From NCBI GenBank assembly GCA_027622555.1, contig JAQBYJ010000010.1, positions 19,249-83,248 on the forward strand: 64,000 nucleotides of DNA, given 5' to 3'. The position numbers and the translations under genes are program-made. Every line of letters starts with the position of its first letter. The stretch's first letter is position 1. Below the pieces are notes generated by a model. It did not search any database and was not told where the DNA came from. It worked only from the letters and a program-made list of their open reading frames with translations. The DNA is from Verrucomicrobiota bacterium (GTDB taxonomy: Bacteria > Verrucomicrobiota > Verrucomicrobiia > Opitutales > UBA2995). Below are positions 28,577 to 37,637 of the stretch, one piece after another.

Positions 28577-29932
28577 TTAAACGGTACAGGGTTCGCATGG
28601 CTTGGGATTCATAACCCGAACGGTTTCGATGGCATCATTCAATGCACCATTGAACCATTCACGAGCTTCGGGATCGCCATGGGAGAGAACAATACTTCTA
28701 GGTTCTTTTACTTTTGCAAAGGTGAGAAGTTCGTCGCGACTTGCATGACCACTGAGATCAAATCTACGTAGACGTGCACGTAATGGCAGTTGCAGGTTCA
28801 AGGTATCAAAACCAAATTTCTCTCCTGGCTTTGTATCAAGCAGTTTTCCGCCGGGTGTGTCAGGATCGCAATATCCGACAAAGCAGATAGTGTTTTCATT
28901 AAACGGTAGAAGCGAGGCTGCGACTTTCCATGAAGGTGTGTGTTCGACCATCATACCACTACTACAAACAAAGATTCCTGGCAGGGGGACACGTTTTCCT
29001 GGACGTAAGTTTTTTACCGGTTTCACACGCAGTTCTCGAATTACTTTGCTTGAAAAAGTACAGAGTTCGGTTCGCTTGGTTATCTTGTCAATAAATTCGG
29101 CCAATTCCATCCCAAGGCCAGATGAGAAAACAGGAGTAATTGGAATAGCTCCTCTTAAACGGGCTTGATACAAGATACTGAGAATTTCCTGCATCCTTCC
29201 CAATGCAAATACAGGAATGAGTACAGAACCACCTCCTTTGATGGTATTGTTTACCGCTTCAAGGAGATTTTTTACCTCTACATTTCTGTTGTAGACGGGG
29301 TCCGATGGTTTTGCTCCATGAGTTGTTTCCATTACCAGTGTGTCGATGGTTTCATGAGAAAACCTGGCACCAGGTAAGGTGCTTTGCTGCGTGAAAAGAA
29401 CATCTCCGGTAAAAAATATTTTTCTGTTATTGTAGACTAACTCAATACCCGCAGCACCCACCACATGGCCTGCCGGGTGCAGGGTGACGGAGAGCTGCTC
29501 GCCTTCTTTTTCAAGAACCTTTGTTTTACCATACATGATTGGGTAAACATGATTTGCCAATCGATCAATATCGTCCCGGTCATAGAGAGGATACTCAGGT
29601 ATGTAGCTTTCTTCGCGCTGACGCCGCATGACATTCACTGAATTCTGAAGCATACGTTGATAGAGCATTTGACTGGGAATACTCATAATAATCTCGATGC
29701 CGGGAACTTTTTTAACCAATAGGGGAAGTGCTCCCAAGTGGTCCAAATGACAATGAGTTAAAATCCCCAAATCGATTACATGGCCGTCCAGTAAATCAAG
29801 GTTAGGGATGGCCGTAAGGCCTACGTTCTTAGGGTTAATCCCACAATCGATGACTAACTTGAAGGGACCAATCTCTATGAGGGTACAATTGGCTCCCATT
29901 CCCATAAAAGGATTCAAATCGGTGTATCTCAT
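28577..29932 (-). CDS. Metallo-beta-lactamase fold RNA-processing nuclease (beta-CASP)
   Basis: 451 residues. The MBL motifs are present: THCHLDHLGALP (motif 2, H-x-H-x-D-H), PAGHVVGAAGIEL, and FTGDVLF with the bridging aspartate. The beta-CASP and RMMBL regions follow (VLIPVFALGRMQEIL; VCSSGMMVEHTPS; DLSGHASRDELLTFAKVKEPRSIVLSHGD). This group includes CPSF73/Ysh1-type ribonucleases and bacterial relatives that cut or trim RNA. It lies just upstream of a Gre-like factor, so the pair could link RNA processing and transcription; that is inference. The gene is divergent from purH with ~194 bases between. Confidence 0.9.
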   Translation of the reverse strand: MRYTDLNPFMGMGANCTLIEIGPFKLVIDCGINPKNVGLTAIPNLDLLDGHVIDLGILTHCHLDHLGALPLLVKKVPGIEIIMSIPSQMLYQRMLQNSVNVMRRQREESYIPEYPLYDRDDIDRLANHVYPIMYGKTKVLEKEGEQLSVTLHPAGHVVGAAGIELVYNNRKIFFTGDVLFTQQSTLPGARFSHETIDTLVMETTHGAKPSDPVYNRNVEVKNLLEAVNNTIKGGGSVLIPVFALGRMQEILSILYQARLRGAIPITPVFSSGLGMELAEFIDKITKRTELCTFSSKVIRELRVKPVKNLRPGKRVPLPGIFVCSSGMMVEHTPSWKVAASLLPFNENTICFVGYCDPDTPGGKLLDTKPGEKFGFDTLNLQLPLRARLRRFDLSGHASRDELLTFAKVKEPRSIVLSHGDPEAREWFNGALNDAIETVRVMNPKPCEPCTV

Positions 29933-30022
29933 AGGTGGAGTCTAAAGCCTGGTGGTCTGTTGATTGAAAATTTGTTTTAGCAATTGTGGATACTTTCTGA
30001 ATCGAGAATGAAAAATCAGGCT

Positions 30023-30126
30023 ATGGCGAGTGCTCTTTGCAAACATTCATATGCGAAGGACAATGGAGCGAAGTTGAATGCATTTCGGCATTGTTCTGAA
30101 AACAAAAACTCCCACACTCGCCATCA
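30023..30126 (+). promoter_or_regulatory. Foldable leader abutting the purH start codon
   Basis: ATGGCGAGTG (30023-30032) is perfectly complementary to CACTCGCCAT (30115-30124), two bases before the ATG of purH. Inside, TCTTTGC can pair with GCGAAGG (30034-30040 with 30053-30059, two G-U pairs), and ACAATG with CATTGT (30060-30065 with 30089-30094), the latter enclosing AATGC/GCATT options. Together this can be drawn as a three-way junction closed by a 10-bp helix that would cover the ribosome-binding region. No Shine-Dalgarno sequence is visible. It matches no riboswitch consensus I can recall. Function is inference. Confidence 0.4.
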
Positions 30127-31680
30127 ATGAGTAAATTAGCGCTCCTTTCAGTGTTCGATAAAACCGGTCTGGTAGATTTTGCCCGGGTACTATCTGAAAA
30201 ACATGGGTATACCATTTTATCTACAGGAGGTAGCGCCAAGACGCTGCGTGCAGCCAATATTGAGGTAACTGATGTTAGTGAATATACCGGATTCCCTGAA
30301 ATGATGGAGGGTAGGGTAAAGACCCTTCATCCTAAGGTCCATGGTGGACTTCTATGCAGGCGTGATAAGCCGGACCACTTGGCGGAAGCCGAGAAGAACG
30401 GAGTATCCATGATCGATTTGGTTGCGGTTAATTTGTATCCGTTTGAGCAGGTAACGGCAAATCCGAATTGCAGTTATGAGGATGCCATCGAGAATATCGA
30501 TATAGGCGGACCATCCATGTTGAGAAGTTCTGCAAAAAATCATGCCAGCGTTACAGTGGTCTGTGAACCAGAAGATTATAGCCGAGTTCTCGAATCTTTG
30601 ACCTCGGAAGATGAGGACGCAAAACTGGATCTACGCAAACAACTGGCGTTGAAGGTTTATCGACGCACTTCTGAATATGACAAAGCGATTTCGGACTATC
30701 TGGCACTTCAGCAAGTGGAACCCGACATGGAGTCCATTAGTGGATATCCTAAAAACTGGGAACTGAGTCTGCCTAAGGTTTCAAACCTTCGCTATGGTGA
30801 AAATCCACATCAGCAGGCGGCGCTTTATGGAAATTTCTTTGATGTGTATGATCAGCTTCAGGGCAAGGAACTCAGCTACAATAATATTCTCGATATTACC
30901 GCTGCAACTTACCTGATCGGCGAGTTTGAAGAGGCAACCGTGGCTATTCTGAAGCACACCAACCCCTGTGGTGTAGCAAGTGCGCGCACCATTATGGAAG
31001 CTTGGCATCGTGCCTTTGAAACGGACAAACTCGCTACCTTTGGGGGAATTATTGTAGCCAACCGAACCGTGGATGAAGAACTCGCTCTGGCCATAAAAGA
31101 AATATTTTGCGAAGTCGTTATTGCCCCCCGTTTCACCGATGAAGCCTTGGCCCAGTTTGCCAAACGCAAGAACGTGCGCCTTATGGTAGCCAAGGATGGT
31201 GTAGGAGCTGAAGCCCTTCGCGAGATACGATCGGTGGTCGGAGGACTATTAGTCCAGGACAAAGACATGAAGAAAGCCAACCCCATGGAGTATCGAGTTG
31301 TTACTGAGAGGGAACCGACAGAAAATGAATGGGCTTCGTTACTTTTTGGCTGGCGTGTGGTTAAACACGTAAAATCGAATGCCATAGTATATGCAGGAAA
31401 CAAACGGACATTGGGTGTCGGAGCAGGTCAAATGGCACGGGTCGATAGCTCACAAGTTGCGGTCTGGAAGTCGAAGGAGGCTGGCCTTGATCTGCAGGGT
31501 TCCATTGTTGCTTCCGATGCATTTTTCCCGTTCGCTGATGGTTTACTTGCTGCGGCTGATGCTGGTGCTACCGCTGCCATTCAACCTGGTGGATCCGTCC
31601 GCGACAATGAAGTGATCGCAGCAGCGAACGAGCGCGGTATGGCTATGGTTTTTACCGGCGTAAGGCACTTTCGTCACTAA
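30127..31680 (+). CDS. purH: Bifunctional AICAR transformylase / IMP cyclohydrolase
   Basis: 517 residues, standard length. The MGS-like cyclohydrolase domain comes first ([53 protein letters not shown]). The transformylase domain follows ([70 protein letters not shown]). It catalyses the last two steps of IMP synthesis. The M48 peptidase gene follows after a 42-base gap, or with no gap if a TTG start is used. The leader upstream can fold into a branched structure (see the regulatory feature), a possible site of control. Confidence 0.98.
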   Translation: MSKLALLSVFDKTGLVDFARVLSEKHGYTILSTGGSAKTLRAANIEVTDVSEYTGFPEMMEGRVKTLHPKVHGGLLCRRDKPDHLAEAEKNGVSMIDLVAVNLYPFEQVTANPNCSYEDAIENIDIGGPSMLRSSAKNHASVTVVCEPEDYSRVLESLTSEDEDAKLDLRKQLALKVYRRTSEYDKAISDYLALQQVEPDMESISGYPKNWELSLPKVSNLRYGENPHQQAALYGNFFDVYDQLQGKELSYNNILDITAATYLIGEFEEATVAILKHTNPCGVASARTIMEAWHRAFETDKLATFGGIIVANRTVDEELALAIKEIFCEVVIAPRFTDEALAQFAKRKNVRLMVAKDGVGAEALREIRSVVGGLLVQDKDMKKANPMEYRVVTEREPTENEWASLLFGWRVVKHVKSNAIVYAGNKRTLGVGAGQMARVDSSQVAVWKSKEAGLDLQGSIVASDAFFPFADGLLAAADAGATAAIQPGGSVRDNEVIAAANERGMAMVFTGVRHFRH

Positions 31681-31722
31681 TTGCAGTCCAATCAAAAAAA
31701 ATCTCTTTCAACCAATAATCTA

Positions 31723-32523
31723 ATGATTCGTTCATTCACTAAATTTCCACTGCTTTGTTTTACAGCATTCATTTTGGTTCTGGCTGGTTGTTACACGGTT
31801 CCTGAAACCGGAAGGACTTCTCTGAATTTTATTTCTGTGGGAAAAGAATTACAGCTTGGAATATCTGAATTCGAAAAACTGAAAAGCCAGGCCCCCATAT
31901 CGTCCGACCCTGTGCTAACAGGTCGCCTCCATAGAGTCGGACAACGGATTTCGGAAGCCGTTGGGGATGATTTGCCGAGTGCTGAGTGGGAATTCGTCTT
32001 GTTTGACGAACCGAACACCATCAATGCTTTTGCCTTACCGGGCGGAAAGGTAGGAGTCTATACAGGAATTTTGGATATTGCCACCTCCGACGATGAGTTG
32101 GCCACCGTCATCGGCCATGAGATTGCGCATGTCACCGCGCGCCACGGATCTGAAAGAATGTCTCAGGGCGTCGCTGCGGCGATCGCTGGTGTTGCGCTAA
32201 ATGTAGCACTGGAGGACGATAAAAACCGCGATGCCTGGACTGCCGCTTATGGGGCCGCTTCCGCCTATGCACTGGCGATTCCTTTCTCACAAAGACACGA
32301 ATTGGAGGCGGATGAGATTGGGGTCATATATGCGGCCCGCGCAGGTTATAATCCCCAAGCAGCTGTGGATTTTTGGATGAAAATGAGTTTGGTTAAACAA
32401 GGGAAAGAACCATCACCTTTCTTTTCCACGCACCCTTCGGACTTTAAACGAATTGATCGACTCGAGGCACTCATGCCAAAAGTAAATCCCATTTATGAAG
32501 AAAATAAAGGTCGTTACCAATGA
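31723..32523 (+). CDS. M48-family metallopeptidase lipoprotein
   Basis: 266 residues from the ATG at 31723; a TTG at 31681, immediately after the purH stop, would add 14 residues ahead of the signal and seems less likely. A lipobox LAGC places the lipid Cys at 23. The zinc motif is VIGHEIAHVTARHGSE (HExxH, about residue 131) with the third ligand in ELEADEIG. This resembles LoiP/BepA-type periplasmic peptidases that act on outer-membrane protein quality control. The stop overlaps the M20 peptidase start by four bases (ATGA), so the two are coupled. Confidence 0.9.
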   Translation: MIRSFTKFPLLCFTAFILVLAGCYTVPETGRTSLNFISVGKELQLGISEFEKLKSQAPISSDPVLTGRLHRVGQRISEAVGDDLPSAEWEFVLFDEPNTINAFALPGGKVGVYTGILDIATSDDELATVIGHEIAHVTARHGSERMSQGVAAAIAGVALNVALEDDKNRDAWTAAYGAASAYALAIPFSQRHELEADEIGVIYAARAGYNPQAAVDFWMKMSLVKQGKEPSPFFSTHPSDFKRIDRLEALMPKVNPIYEENKGRYQ

Positions 32524-33890
32524 TTCTTGACCCACTTACCATATTAAAAGACCTGATCCGATTTCCCAGTGTTTCCGCTGACTCTGCTTTTAAACAAGGG
32601 TTGGCAGATACGCGTGACTATCTGGAGAGGCAACTGAAGACGATCGGGTTTGACGTTGAAATCATCAAAACTACCGGTCACCCAATTATTTTGGCAGAGC
32701 ATTTGGTAGAACCGGAAGCACCGAAGGTTGTCATTTATGGACATTATGATGTACAACCACCCGATCCAATCGATTTATGGAAATCCGCTCCATTTGAACC
32801 GGAGATTCGTGGAGATAGAATTTACGGGAGAGGCGCTGCCGACAACAAAGGGCCGGTTTCGGTTTATCTGAGTGTCTTATCTGAACTTTTAGATGAACGG
32901 CCCGATCTGCGTTTAAATATTGTTATCATTCTGGAAGGTGAAGAAGAGATTGGCAGTCCTAGTTTTATGCACGCACTTGAACCCTATGCCGCCAGGGTCA
33001 CCGGTGATTTTGTTTTTGCTTGCGATTCCGGAAGTCTGAGACCCGATCAACTTAGCGTAACCACTGGCTTGCGTGGGATCAGCTGCCTGGAAGTTTCGCT
33101 CGAAGGGGCGTCCAAGGACTTACATTCCGGCCTGTATGGAGGAGCGATTATGAATCCTATTCACGCACTTACAAATTTGTGTCAGTCACTTCACAATAGC
33201 GACGGGACCATCAATATCCCGGGTTTCTACGATTCCATTGAAGGTATCGAACAATGGGAGCGTGATGAACTTGTAAGGGCTGAAGAAAATTTGGATGATT
33301 TAAAAACATTTTTAGGGGTTAATGAATTCTATACAGTGCCTGGGCTCAATGCCTCTGAAGCGCCTCGTCTGGCCCCCACCTTAGAGTTTAATGGTATTGG
33401 TGGAGGTTACCAAGGCAAGGGGTCCAAAACAGTGATTCCCAGTAAGGCGTTCGTTAAGATAAGCTGTCGATTGGTGGCCAATCAAAACCCTGATCGGATT
33501 CAAGAACTGTTAATGGAAACTATCAAGGAACGTTGCCCCAAACAAATGCGGTTGAGCTTTGAAATTGAACACAATGGAAACCCATACCTGGTTGTTCCTC
33601 CCGGAAAACCAAATACACCAGCCGACATGAATCCCGTTTTGGCCAAGGCCTTTGAGTCGACCGAAAAACATGGGGCAGCATTATTTGGAAAGAAACCCGT
33701 TTACCTACGTGAAGGCGGAAGCATCCCCATTATAAGTGACATAAAGAAAGTCTTTGGGATGGATACGTTGTTGGTAGGATTGTATTTACCAGAAGATGGT
33801 ATGCATGCTCCGAACGAAAGCTTCAGTCTAACCATGATGACTAAAGGCAAAAAGCTGATTAAGAACATTCTCAGCGACATCGCAGACTAG
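32520..33890 (+). CDS. M20-family zinc dipeptidase/exopeptidase
   Basis: 456 residues. The metal-site motifs of clan MH are seen in order: YGHYDVQPPD, GRGAADNKGP, EGEEEIGSP, CDSG, and the histidine in LPEDGMHAPNE near the C-terminus. The dimerisation domain includes DLHSGLYGGAIMNP. Length and motifs match the dipeptidase M20 subgroup (carnosinase/CNDP-like). It is cytoplasmic (no signal) and would cleave small peptides. The gene follows the M48 peptidase with a four-base overlap and ends just before an intrinsic terminator shared with the Pal-like gene. Confidence 0.92.
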   Translation: MILDPLTILKDLIRFPSVSADSAFKQGLADTRDYLERQLKTIGFDVEIIKTTGHPIILAEHLVEPEAPKVVIYGHYDVQPPDPIDLWKSAPFEPEIRGDRIYGRGAADNKGPVSVYLSVLSELLDERPDLRLNIVIILEGEEEIGSPSFMHALEPYAARVTGDFVFACDSGSLRPDQLSVTTGLRGISCLEVSLEGASKDLHSGLYGGAIMNPIHALTNLCQSLHNSDGTINIPGFYDSIEGIEQWERDELVRAEENLDDLKTFLGVNEFYTVPGLNASEAPRLAPTLEFNGIGGGYQGKGSKTVIPSKAFVKISCRLVANQNPDRIQELLMETIKERCPKQMRLSFEIEHNGNPYLVVPPGKPNTPADMNPVLAKAFESTEKHGAALFGKKPVYLREGGSIPIISDIKKVFGMDTLLVGLYLPEDGMHAPNESFSLTMMTKGKKLIKNILSDIAD

Positions 33891-33895
33891 AAACC

Positions 33896-33928
33896 AAAAG
33901 AGCCCGCTCCAGGGAAGCAGGCTCTTTT
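33896..33928. terminator. Bidirectional intrinsic terminator
   Basis: AAAAGAGCC (33896-33904) pairs perfectly with GGCTCTTTT (33920-33928), with further GC pairs inside the loop. The stem has an A-run on one side and a T-run on the other, so it can stop transcription of both the M20 gene (plus) and the Pal-like gene (minus). It is the best intrinsic terminator in the window. Confidence 0.8.
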
Positions 33929-33946
33929 GAAAAAGTATTTAGGCGC

Positions 33947-34519
33947 TTAGGGAATCAGGATGATATTTGCCCGGCGGTCTAGTTGACGTCCAGCGTCGTC
34001 AGCACCTTCCACCGCATCCAAATCGCCCTTTGACAGGATTTCGATTTTGGAAGGACCTACACCCAGTTGAACCAGGTAGCTTTTAACCGAATTTGCACGA
34101 CGGTCACCAAGTGCCAAATTGTAGTCGGTTGTTCCTTTCCAGTCGCAATGACCTTCAACCACAATCCTTTGCGAAGTGTCTCGAAGTAGGAACTTGGCGG
34201 TTTCATTCAGCTTTGAACGCTCAGACTCACGAATATAAGAACGGTCGTAATCGAAGTAGACGACTTCGTAGGAATCGGCGTTTGCGAGATTGCCGATTGA
34301 AGAATCGCGTTGGTCAAGATTTTCACCGCTTTCAAATCCGAAACCAGGAACATTACCAGAGTTTGTTCTTCCTCCAGCTTGGTCACCATCAGCCCCTCCA
34401 GGCCCGGTACCTAAGCCCATACGGGTCATTTCAGGAGTAGGGCGACCAGAACTTTGGCAACCCATCCAAGATAGGGTAATAGCAAACAAACAAATTAGAT
34501 AGGTGATTTTTTTCATCAT
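33947..34519 (-). CDS. OmpA-domain, Pal-like peptidoglycan-associated lipoprotein
   Basis: 190 residues. The signal ends at SWMGC with the lipid Cys at 21, followed by a Gly-rich linker (about 30-75). The OmpA C-terminal domain (about 80-190) has VYFDYDRSYI, VEGHCDWKGTTDYNLALGDRRANSVKSYLV with the peptidoglycan (diaminopimelate) binding Asp and Arg, and the terminal RRANIILIP. It anchors the outer membrane to peptidoglycan and usually works with Tol proteins, but no tol genes are adjacent. The pal symbol is likely but not certain because many OmpA lipoproteins look alike. Confidence 0.88.
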   Translation of the reverse strand: MMKKITYLICLFAITLSWMGCQSSGRPTPEMTRMGLGTGPGGADGDQAGGRTNSGNVPGFGFESGENLDQRDSSIGNLANADSYEVVYFDYDRSYIRESERSKLNETAKFLLRDTSQRIVVEGHCDWKGTTDYNLALGDRRANSVKSYLVQLGVGPSKIEILSKGDLDAVEGADDAGRQLDRRANIILIP

Positions 34520-34643
34520 CGAAGCGATGGGTGTACAAATGTTAGCGTTTTTAACTAAAAAGGACTCAGCAAAATTTAAACTATTAGGAGTAGACTTTTA
34601 GGATGGGGTTGCGCAACTAAGATTTCTATTTTTTTAGTAAAGA

Positions 34644-35486
34644 ATGATATTTCTTGTAGATAATGGTTCCATTCGAGCAGATGCCTATTTGAATTTGTGC
34701 CGAATAGCAGATGATCTTTCAAAAGTTATTGGAGAAAAAGTGATACCCGCGCCACTGCTCCACGGTGATAAAATACCTCCTGAACAGCTGGATGGTAAAG
34801 TTGTTAAGGTTTTGGAGAAACAATTGGTTGAAGCGATAGAGGAGGGGAGTCACTCATTTACAATTCTTCCGTTCTTTTTCGGTGAGTCCGGGGCAATTCA
34901 TGATTATCTTCCGCGTCGAATAAGAAAGGTTGCTGAAAACCATCCCACCTTCAGGGCAAAGATTTTGGGCTCTCTTTATCAAAGCAAATCAAATGGCGGA
35001 GACATTTTGGTAAAAATCCTTCGGGACCGAGTTCTGGAAACCATGGAAATACGGGGATTGAAGCGTTGTAAAGTCGTTTTAGTGGATCATGGAAGTCCCA
35101 GGGAATCCGTCACCACGGTAAGAAATGTACTTGCTGAACTCCTTCAGGAAGAAATGAACAGCCGGGAGATTGATGTTTCACCAGCTTCGATGGAACGTCG
35201 CAATGGCTCTGCTTATGATTTTAACGAACCGCTCCTGGAAAAGATATTGAATCAGCCTCCCTATAATTCGGGAGCCGTCATTATTGCCCAACTGTTTTTA
35301 TCTCCAGGTCGGCATGCAGGACCAGAAGGAGACATAAGTGCCATTTGTGAATCGTCGGAAAAAGATAACAAAGACCTCAACACCTACCGAACAGAATTAG
35401 TAGGTACTCATCCTTTATTGATAGACCTGTTGGTTCGAAGGTGGGGAGAGGGCAAAAAGCTATCATTCAAAACATTCAATACCTAA
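34644..35486 (+). CDS. CbiX-like sirohydrochlorin/cobalt chelatase family, two-lobed
   Basis: 280 residues made of two CbiX-like halves. The first opens MIFLVDNGSIRADAYLNL and has LPFFFGESGAIHDYLPRRI; the second begins VVLVDHGSPRESVTTVRNVL and has IIAQLFLSPGRHAGPEGDI, where H of the GRH sequence is the usual metal-binding histidine. The first half has DNGS where an active domain usually has DHGS, so it may be structural. Such chelatases insert cobalt, nickel or iron into sirohydrochlorin. No other cobalamin or siroheme gene is nearby. The end overlaps the response-regulator stop by four bases on the opposite strand. Confidence 0.75.
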   Translation: MIFLVDNGSIRADAYLNLCRIADDLSKVIGEKVIPAPLLHGDKIPPEQLDGKVVKVLEKQLVEAIEEGSHSFTILPFFFGESGAIHDYLPRRIRKVAENHPTFRAKILGSLYQSKSNGGDILVKILRDRVLETMEIRGLKRCKVVLVDHGSPRESVTTVRNVLAELLQEEMNSREIDVSPASMERRNGSAYDFNEPLLEKILNQPPYNSGAVIIAQLFLSPGRHAGPEGDISAICESSEKDNKDLNTYRTELVGTHPLLIDLLVRRWGEGKKLSFKTFNT

Positions 35487-35887
35487 TCGAATAAGGGTGT
35501 ATTTTCCACAAATCCCATATCGACCGCATAACGTGTGAGGCCCGCTGCATTATGCAAATCAAGTTTACGCATTAAATTTGTCCGATGGTTTTCAGCAGTT
35601 TTGATACTTATACTCAATTTTTCTGAGATCAACCGAGTGCTAAGTCCTTCAGCAACGAGTTGCAGTATTTCACGTTCCCTTGCAGTTAATATTTCTGAGG
35701 ACCTGGATGATTTGGGGTTTTTTGAAACGATGTTTAGGATTTTGGTATTATCATCACCAAAACAGGTGGCTCCATCCGCTACGGGAAGCATAATATCCAA
35801 AATCACCAGGTCTGGTCGATTCTCAAGGCAAATATTGTAGACATGTTGACCATTCGTATTGTAGTATCGCAATAGAAAGTAATCCAC
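35483..35887 (-). pseudogene. Truncated LuxR-type response regulator (probable remnant)
   Basis: 134 codons from a GTG at 35887, with an in-frame TAA three codons upstream. The fragment CLENRPDLVILDIMLPVADG (about 20-39) is the heart of a receiver domain, including the phosphorylated Asp31. The first ~45 residues of a normal receiver (acidic pocket) and the ~60 after Asp (Thr/Ser and Lys sites) are missing. A 25-residue linker then leads straight to an intact LuxR/GerE helix-turn-helix (TAREREILQLVAEGLSTRLISEKLSISIKTAENHRTNLMRKL, about 68-110). It could still be expressed as a DNA-binding protein but cannot be a working phospho-switch. There is no kinase gene nearby. Confidence 0.6.
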
Positions 35888-36005
35888 GAAGGATTAATCC
35901 AAGGTAGAACTATTCTCAATTCCCAGCATCTTGGTGGTTGGTTCAATTGGCTCCGTTGGGATGGACGCGACGTCCAGAACCTAAATCTAAAAGCCATAAA
36001 AACTG

Positions 36006-36081
36006 TGGTAGGCCGGCGGGGACTTGAACCCCGAACCAAGAGATTAAAAATCTCCTGCTCTACCGATTGAGCTACCGACCC
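36006..36081 (-). tRNA. tRNA-Lys (anticodon TTT)
   Basis: Read on the minus strand, the cloverleaf is complete: acceptor GGGTCGG pairs with CCGGCCT, the D-arm GCTC/GAGC, the anticodon stem GGAGA/TCTCT closes the loop TTTTTAA with anticodon TTT, and the T-arm CGGGG/CCCCG carries TTCAAGT. The 3' CCA is encoded. Length is 76 bases. It is the lysine acceptor for AAA and AAG codons. Confidence 0.95.
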
Positions 36082-36399
36082 ATAAAAACCACAATTCCTC
36101 ACTTAATAGTGAAGAAGTTGGGAAGAAATGCCGCAGAACTTAGCATGTCAACGTCAATTTGGAATAACTTGAGGAGCTTTCTCAAGGAATTAATCAAAGA
36201 GGTTATTTGGTGAATATTTGAACGCTCTTAAGGTTTATACATCTAAAAATACAACTAAGGAATATCTCAATAGCTCAGATAAAAAAATCTTGAAACTCAT
36301 TACTCCTTTTAGGGTTTATTTATAAAAAGACGTAAACTCTGGAAACTACCCATCGCCAAGGAACAAACCTTCAATAATCATTTCCAACTCAGAAACCTT
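36082..36399. other. Intergenic region between tRNA-Lys and ECF sigma operon
   Basis: 318 AT-rich bases holding the divergent promoters of tRNA-Lys and the sigma gene. Small inverted repeats are present (TCAC/GTGA at about 36098, CTTGAG/CTCAAG near 36170-36188). A GGAAC sequence near 36359 resembles ECF -35 elements, so sigma autoregulation is conceivable, but I see no matching -10. No gene seen. Confidence 0.4.
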
Positions 36400-37002
36400 A
36401 TGACAAATAAAGCACAGGAAGTAGCCATCGACCGTATGCTTGTAGAGAAGTTTAAAAACGGCGATGAAGATGCATTTACCGAAATAGTTTCCCGTTACTG
36501 GGATAGGATTTACTCAAGAGTCCACCAGATGCTTAAAAACAAGCAAGACGCGGAGGAAGTAACTCAGGATGCATTCGTTCGCGCGCACCGTGGACTCGAA
36601 AAATTCCGTGGTGATAGCGCCTTTTCCACCTGGCTGTTTCAAATTGCCACAAACTTGGCCCACAACAAATACTGGTATTGGTTCCGCCGTAAACGGGGAC
36701 AATCAATATCTTTGGAGCAAACTTTAACCGATGAAGGTGATTTTAGCCTGATCGATATTTGCCCGGTTGAAGGCCAATCGCCTAGCGAAGCAACAGTTAC
36801 TCAAGAATTTGTAGATAAGGTTGCCGAATGCATGAAAGATCTAACGGATAAACATAACGAAATACTTGTTATGCGTAATGTTAAGAACATGTCTTACGAA
36901 GATATAGCGAACGAATTAAGACTTTCAATTGGCACCGTAAAAAGTCGTATAGCTCGTGCCCGCATGAGTTTACGAGAAAAAATGGGTAAAGACTTTCAAT
37001 GA
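36400..37002 (+). CDS. ECF-type RNA polymerase sigma factor
   Basis: 200 residues. Region 2 is clear: FKNGDEDAFTEIVSRYWDRIYSRV ... DAEEVTQDAFVRAHRGLEKFRGDSAFSTWLFQIATNLAHNKYWYWFRRK. Region 4 is KHNEILVMRNVKNMSYEDIANELRLSIGTVKSRIARARMSLREKM. The linker has no region 1.1 or 3, so it is a group IV (ECF) factor. It overlaps the next gene by four bases, and that gene looks like its membrane-anchored anti-sigma partner. The stress that activates it is unknown. Confidence 0.94.
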   Translation: MTNKAQEVAIDRMLVEKFKNGDEDAFTEIVSRYWDRIYSRVHQMLKNKQDAEEVTQDAFVRAHRGLEKFRGDSAFSTWLFQIATNLAHNKYWYWFRRKRGQSISLEQTLTDEGDFSLIDICPVEGQSPSEATVTQEFVDKVAECMKDLTDKHNEILVMRNVKNMSYEDIANELRLSIGTVKSRIARARMSLREKMGKDFQ

Positions 37003-37625
37003 CAGATGATGTTTTCGAAGACCTCGTAAACCTTTATTTAGACAAGGAAATCAATCCTGCCCAACTCACGATCCTGAAAGACGAGTTGGGGAGGAATTGT
37101 AGTCGTCAGAAAACATTCGAAAGTTACTGCCGTATGCATCAGGCGACGCACTTTGCGGCACTGACTGCAAGACCTGTTATTCCTTTGATATCACCAGCCT
37201 TGGTTGGTGGCCGGAATAAACCTGCTTTCTTTGCATTAAATCGTCAGGTGTTTGCTGCTGCGGCTTTGATAGTTGTCATTGGATCTTTCGCCACTATCTA
37301 CTTCAGCGGTCCTTTTGGATCCGCCCGCATGGTACGGGCGGATAATTCCAGTTTACAAAAAATCGAAACTTTTGCCGAGGCAACTGTTCCAAATCAATCT
37401 GAACCACCTCTTGAATTTTTCAGAGCACTTAAGGCCCAGAATGAGAGTCCAAGTTGGTCCTATGTTCAGGAGCTACGGCACGCGAGGTCTAACTCCGGCT
37501 TGCGGACCATCACAGAAGCACCTTCGTTTTATACAAAAAATGAGGACCAGCCCAACCATAGGGAAGGTATAGGAGAAATACCAGACTTTGAACTGGAGTA
37601 TTCTAGTTACGAATTTAAGCGTTAG
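36999..37625 (+). CDS. Putative membrane anti-sigma factor
   Basis: 208 residues, coupled to the sigma gene by a four-base overlap. The N-terminal ~75 residues are soluble (VFEDLVNLYLDKEINPAQLTILKDELGRNC), as in short zinc-finger-like anti-sigma domains. However, the canonical H-x3-C-x2-C motif is not clean (only C..C near 34 and 43). A single membrane helix lies at about 86-107 (FAAAALIVVIGSFATIYFSG), and the C-terminal ~100 residues would be periplasmic. Gene position supports the anti-sigma role more than the sequence does. Confidence 0.65.
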   Translation: MTDDVFEDLVNLYLDKEINPAQLTILKDELGRNCSRQKTFESYCRMHQATHFAALTARPVIPLISPALVGGRNKPAFFALNRQVFAAAALIVVIGSFATIYFSGPFGSARMVRADNSSLQKIETFAEATVPNQSEPPLEFFRALKAQNESPSWSYVQELRHARSNSGLRTITEAPSFYTKNEDQPNHREGIGEIPDFELEYSSYEFKR

Positions 37626-37637
37626 ACCGTTTTCCTA

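Noticed and set aside
35803..36102. Open frame on the minus strand over tRNA-Lys and the regulator remnant
   Set aside because: It covers a complete tRNA in the same orientation and the receiver remnant in another frame; not coding.
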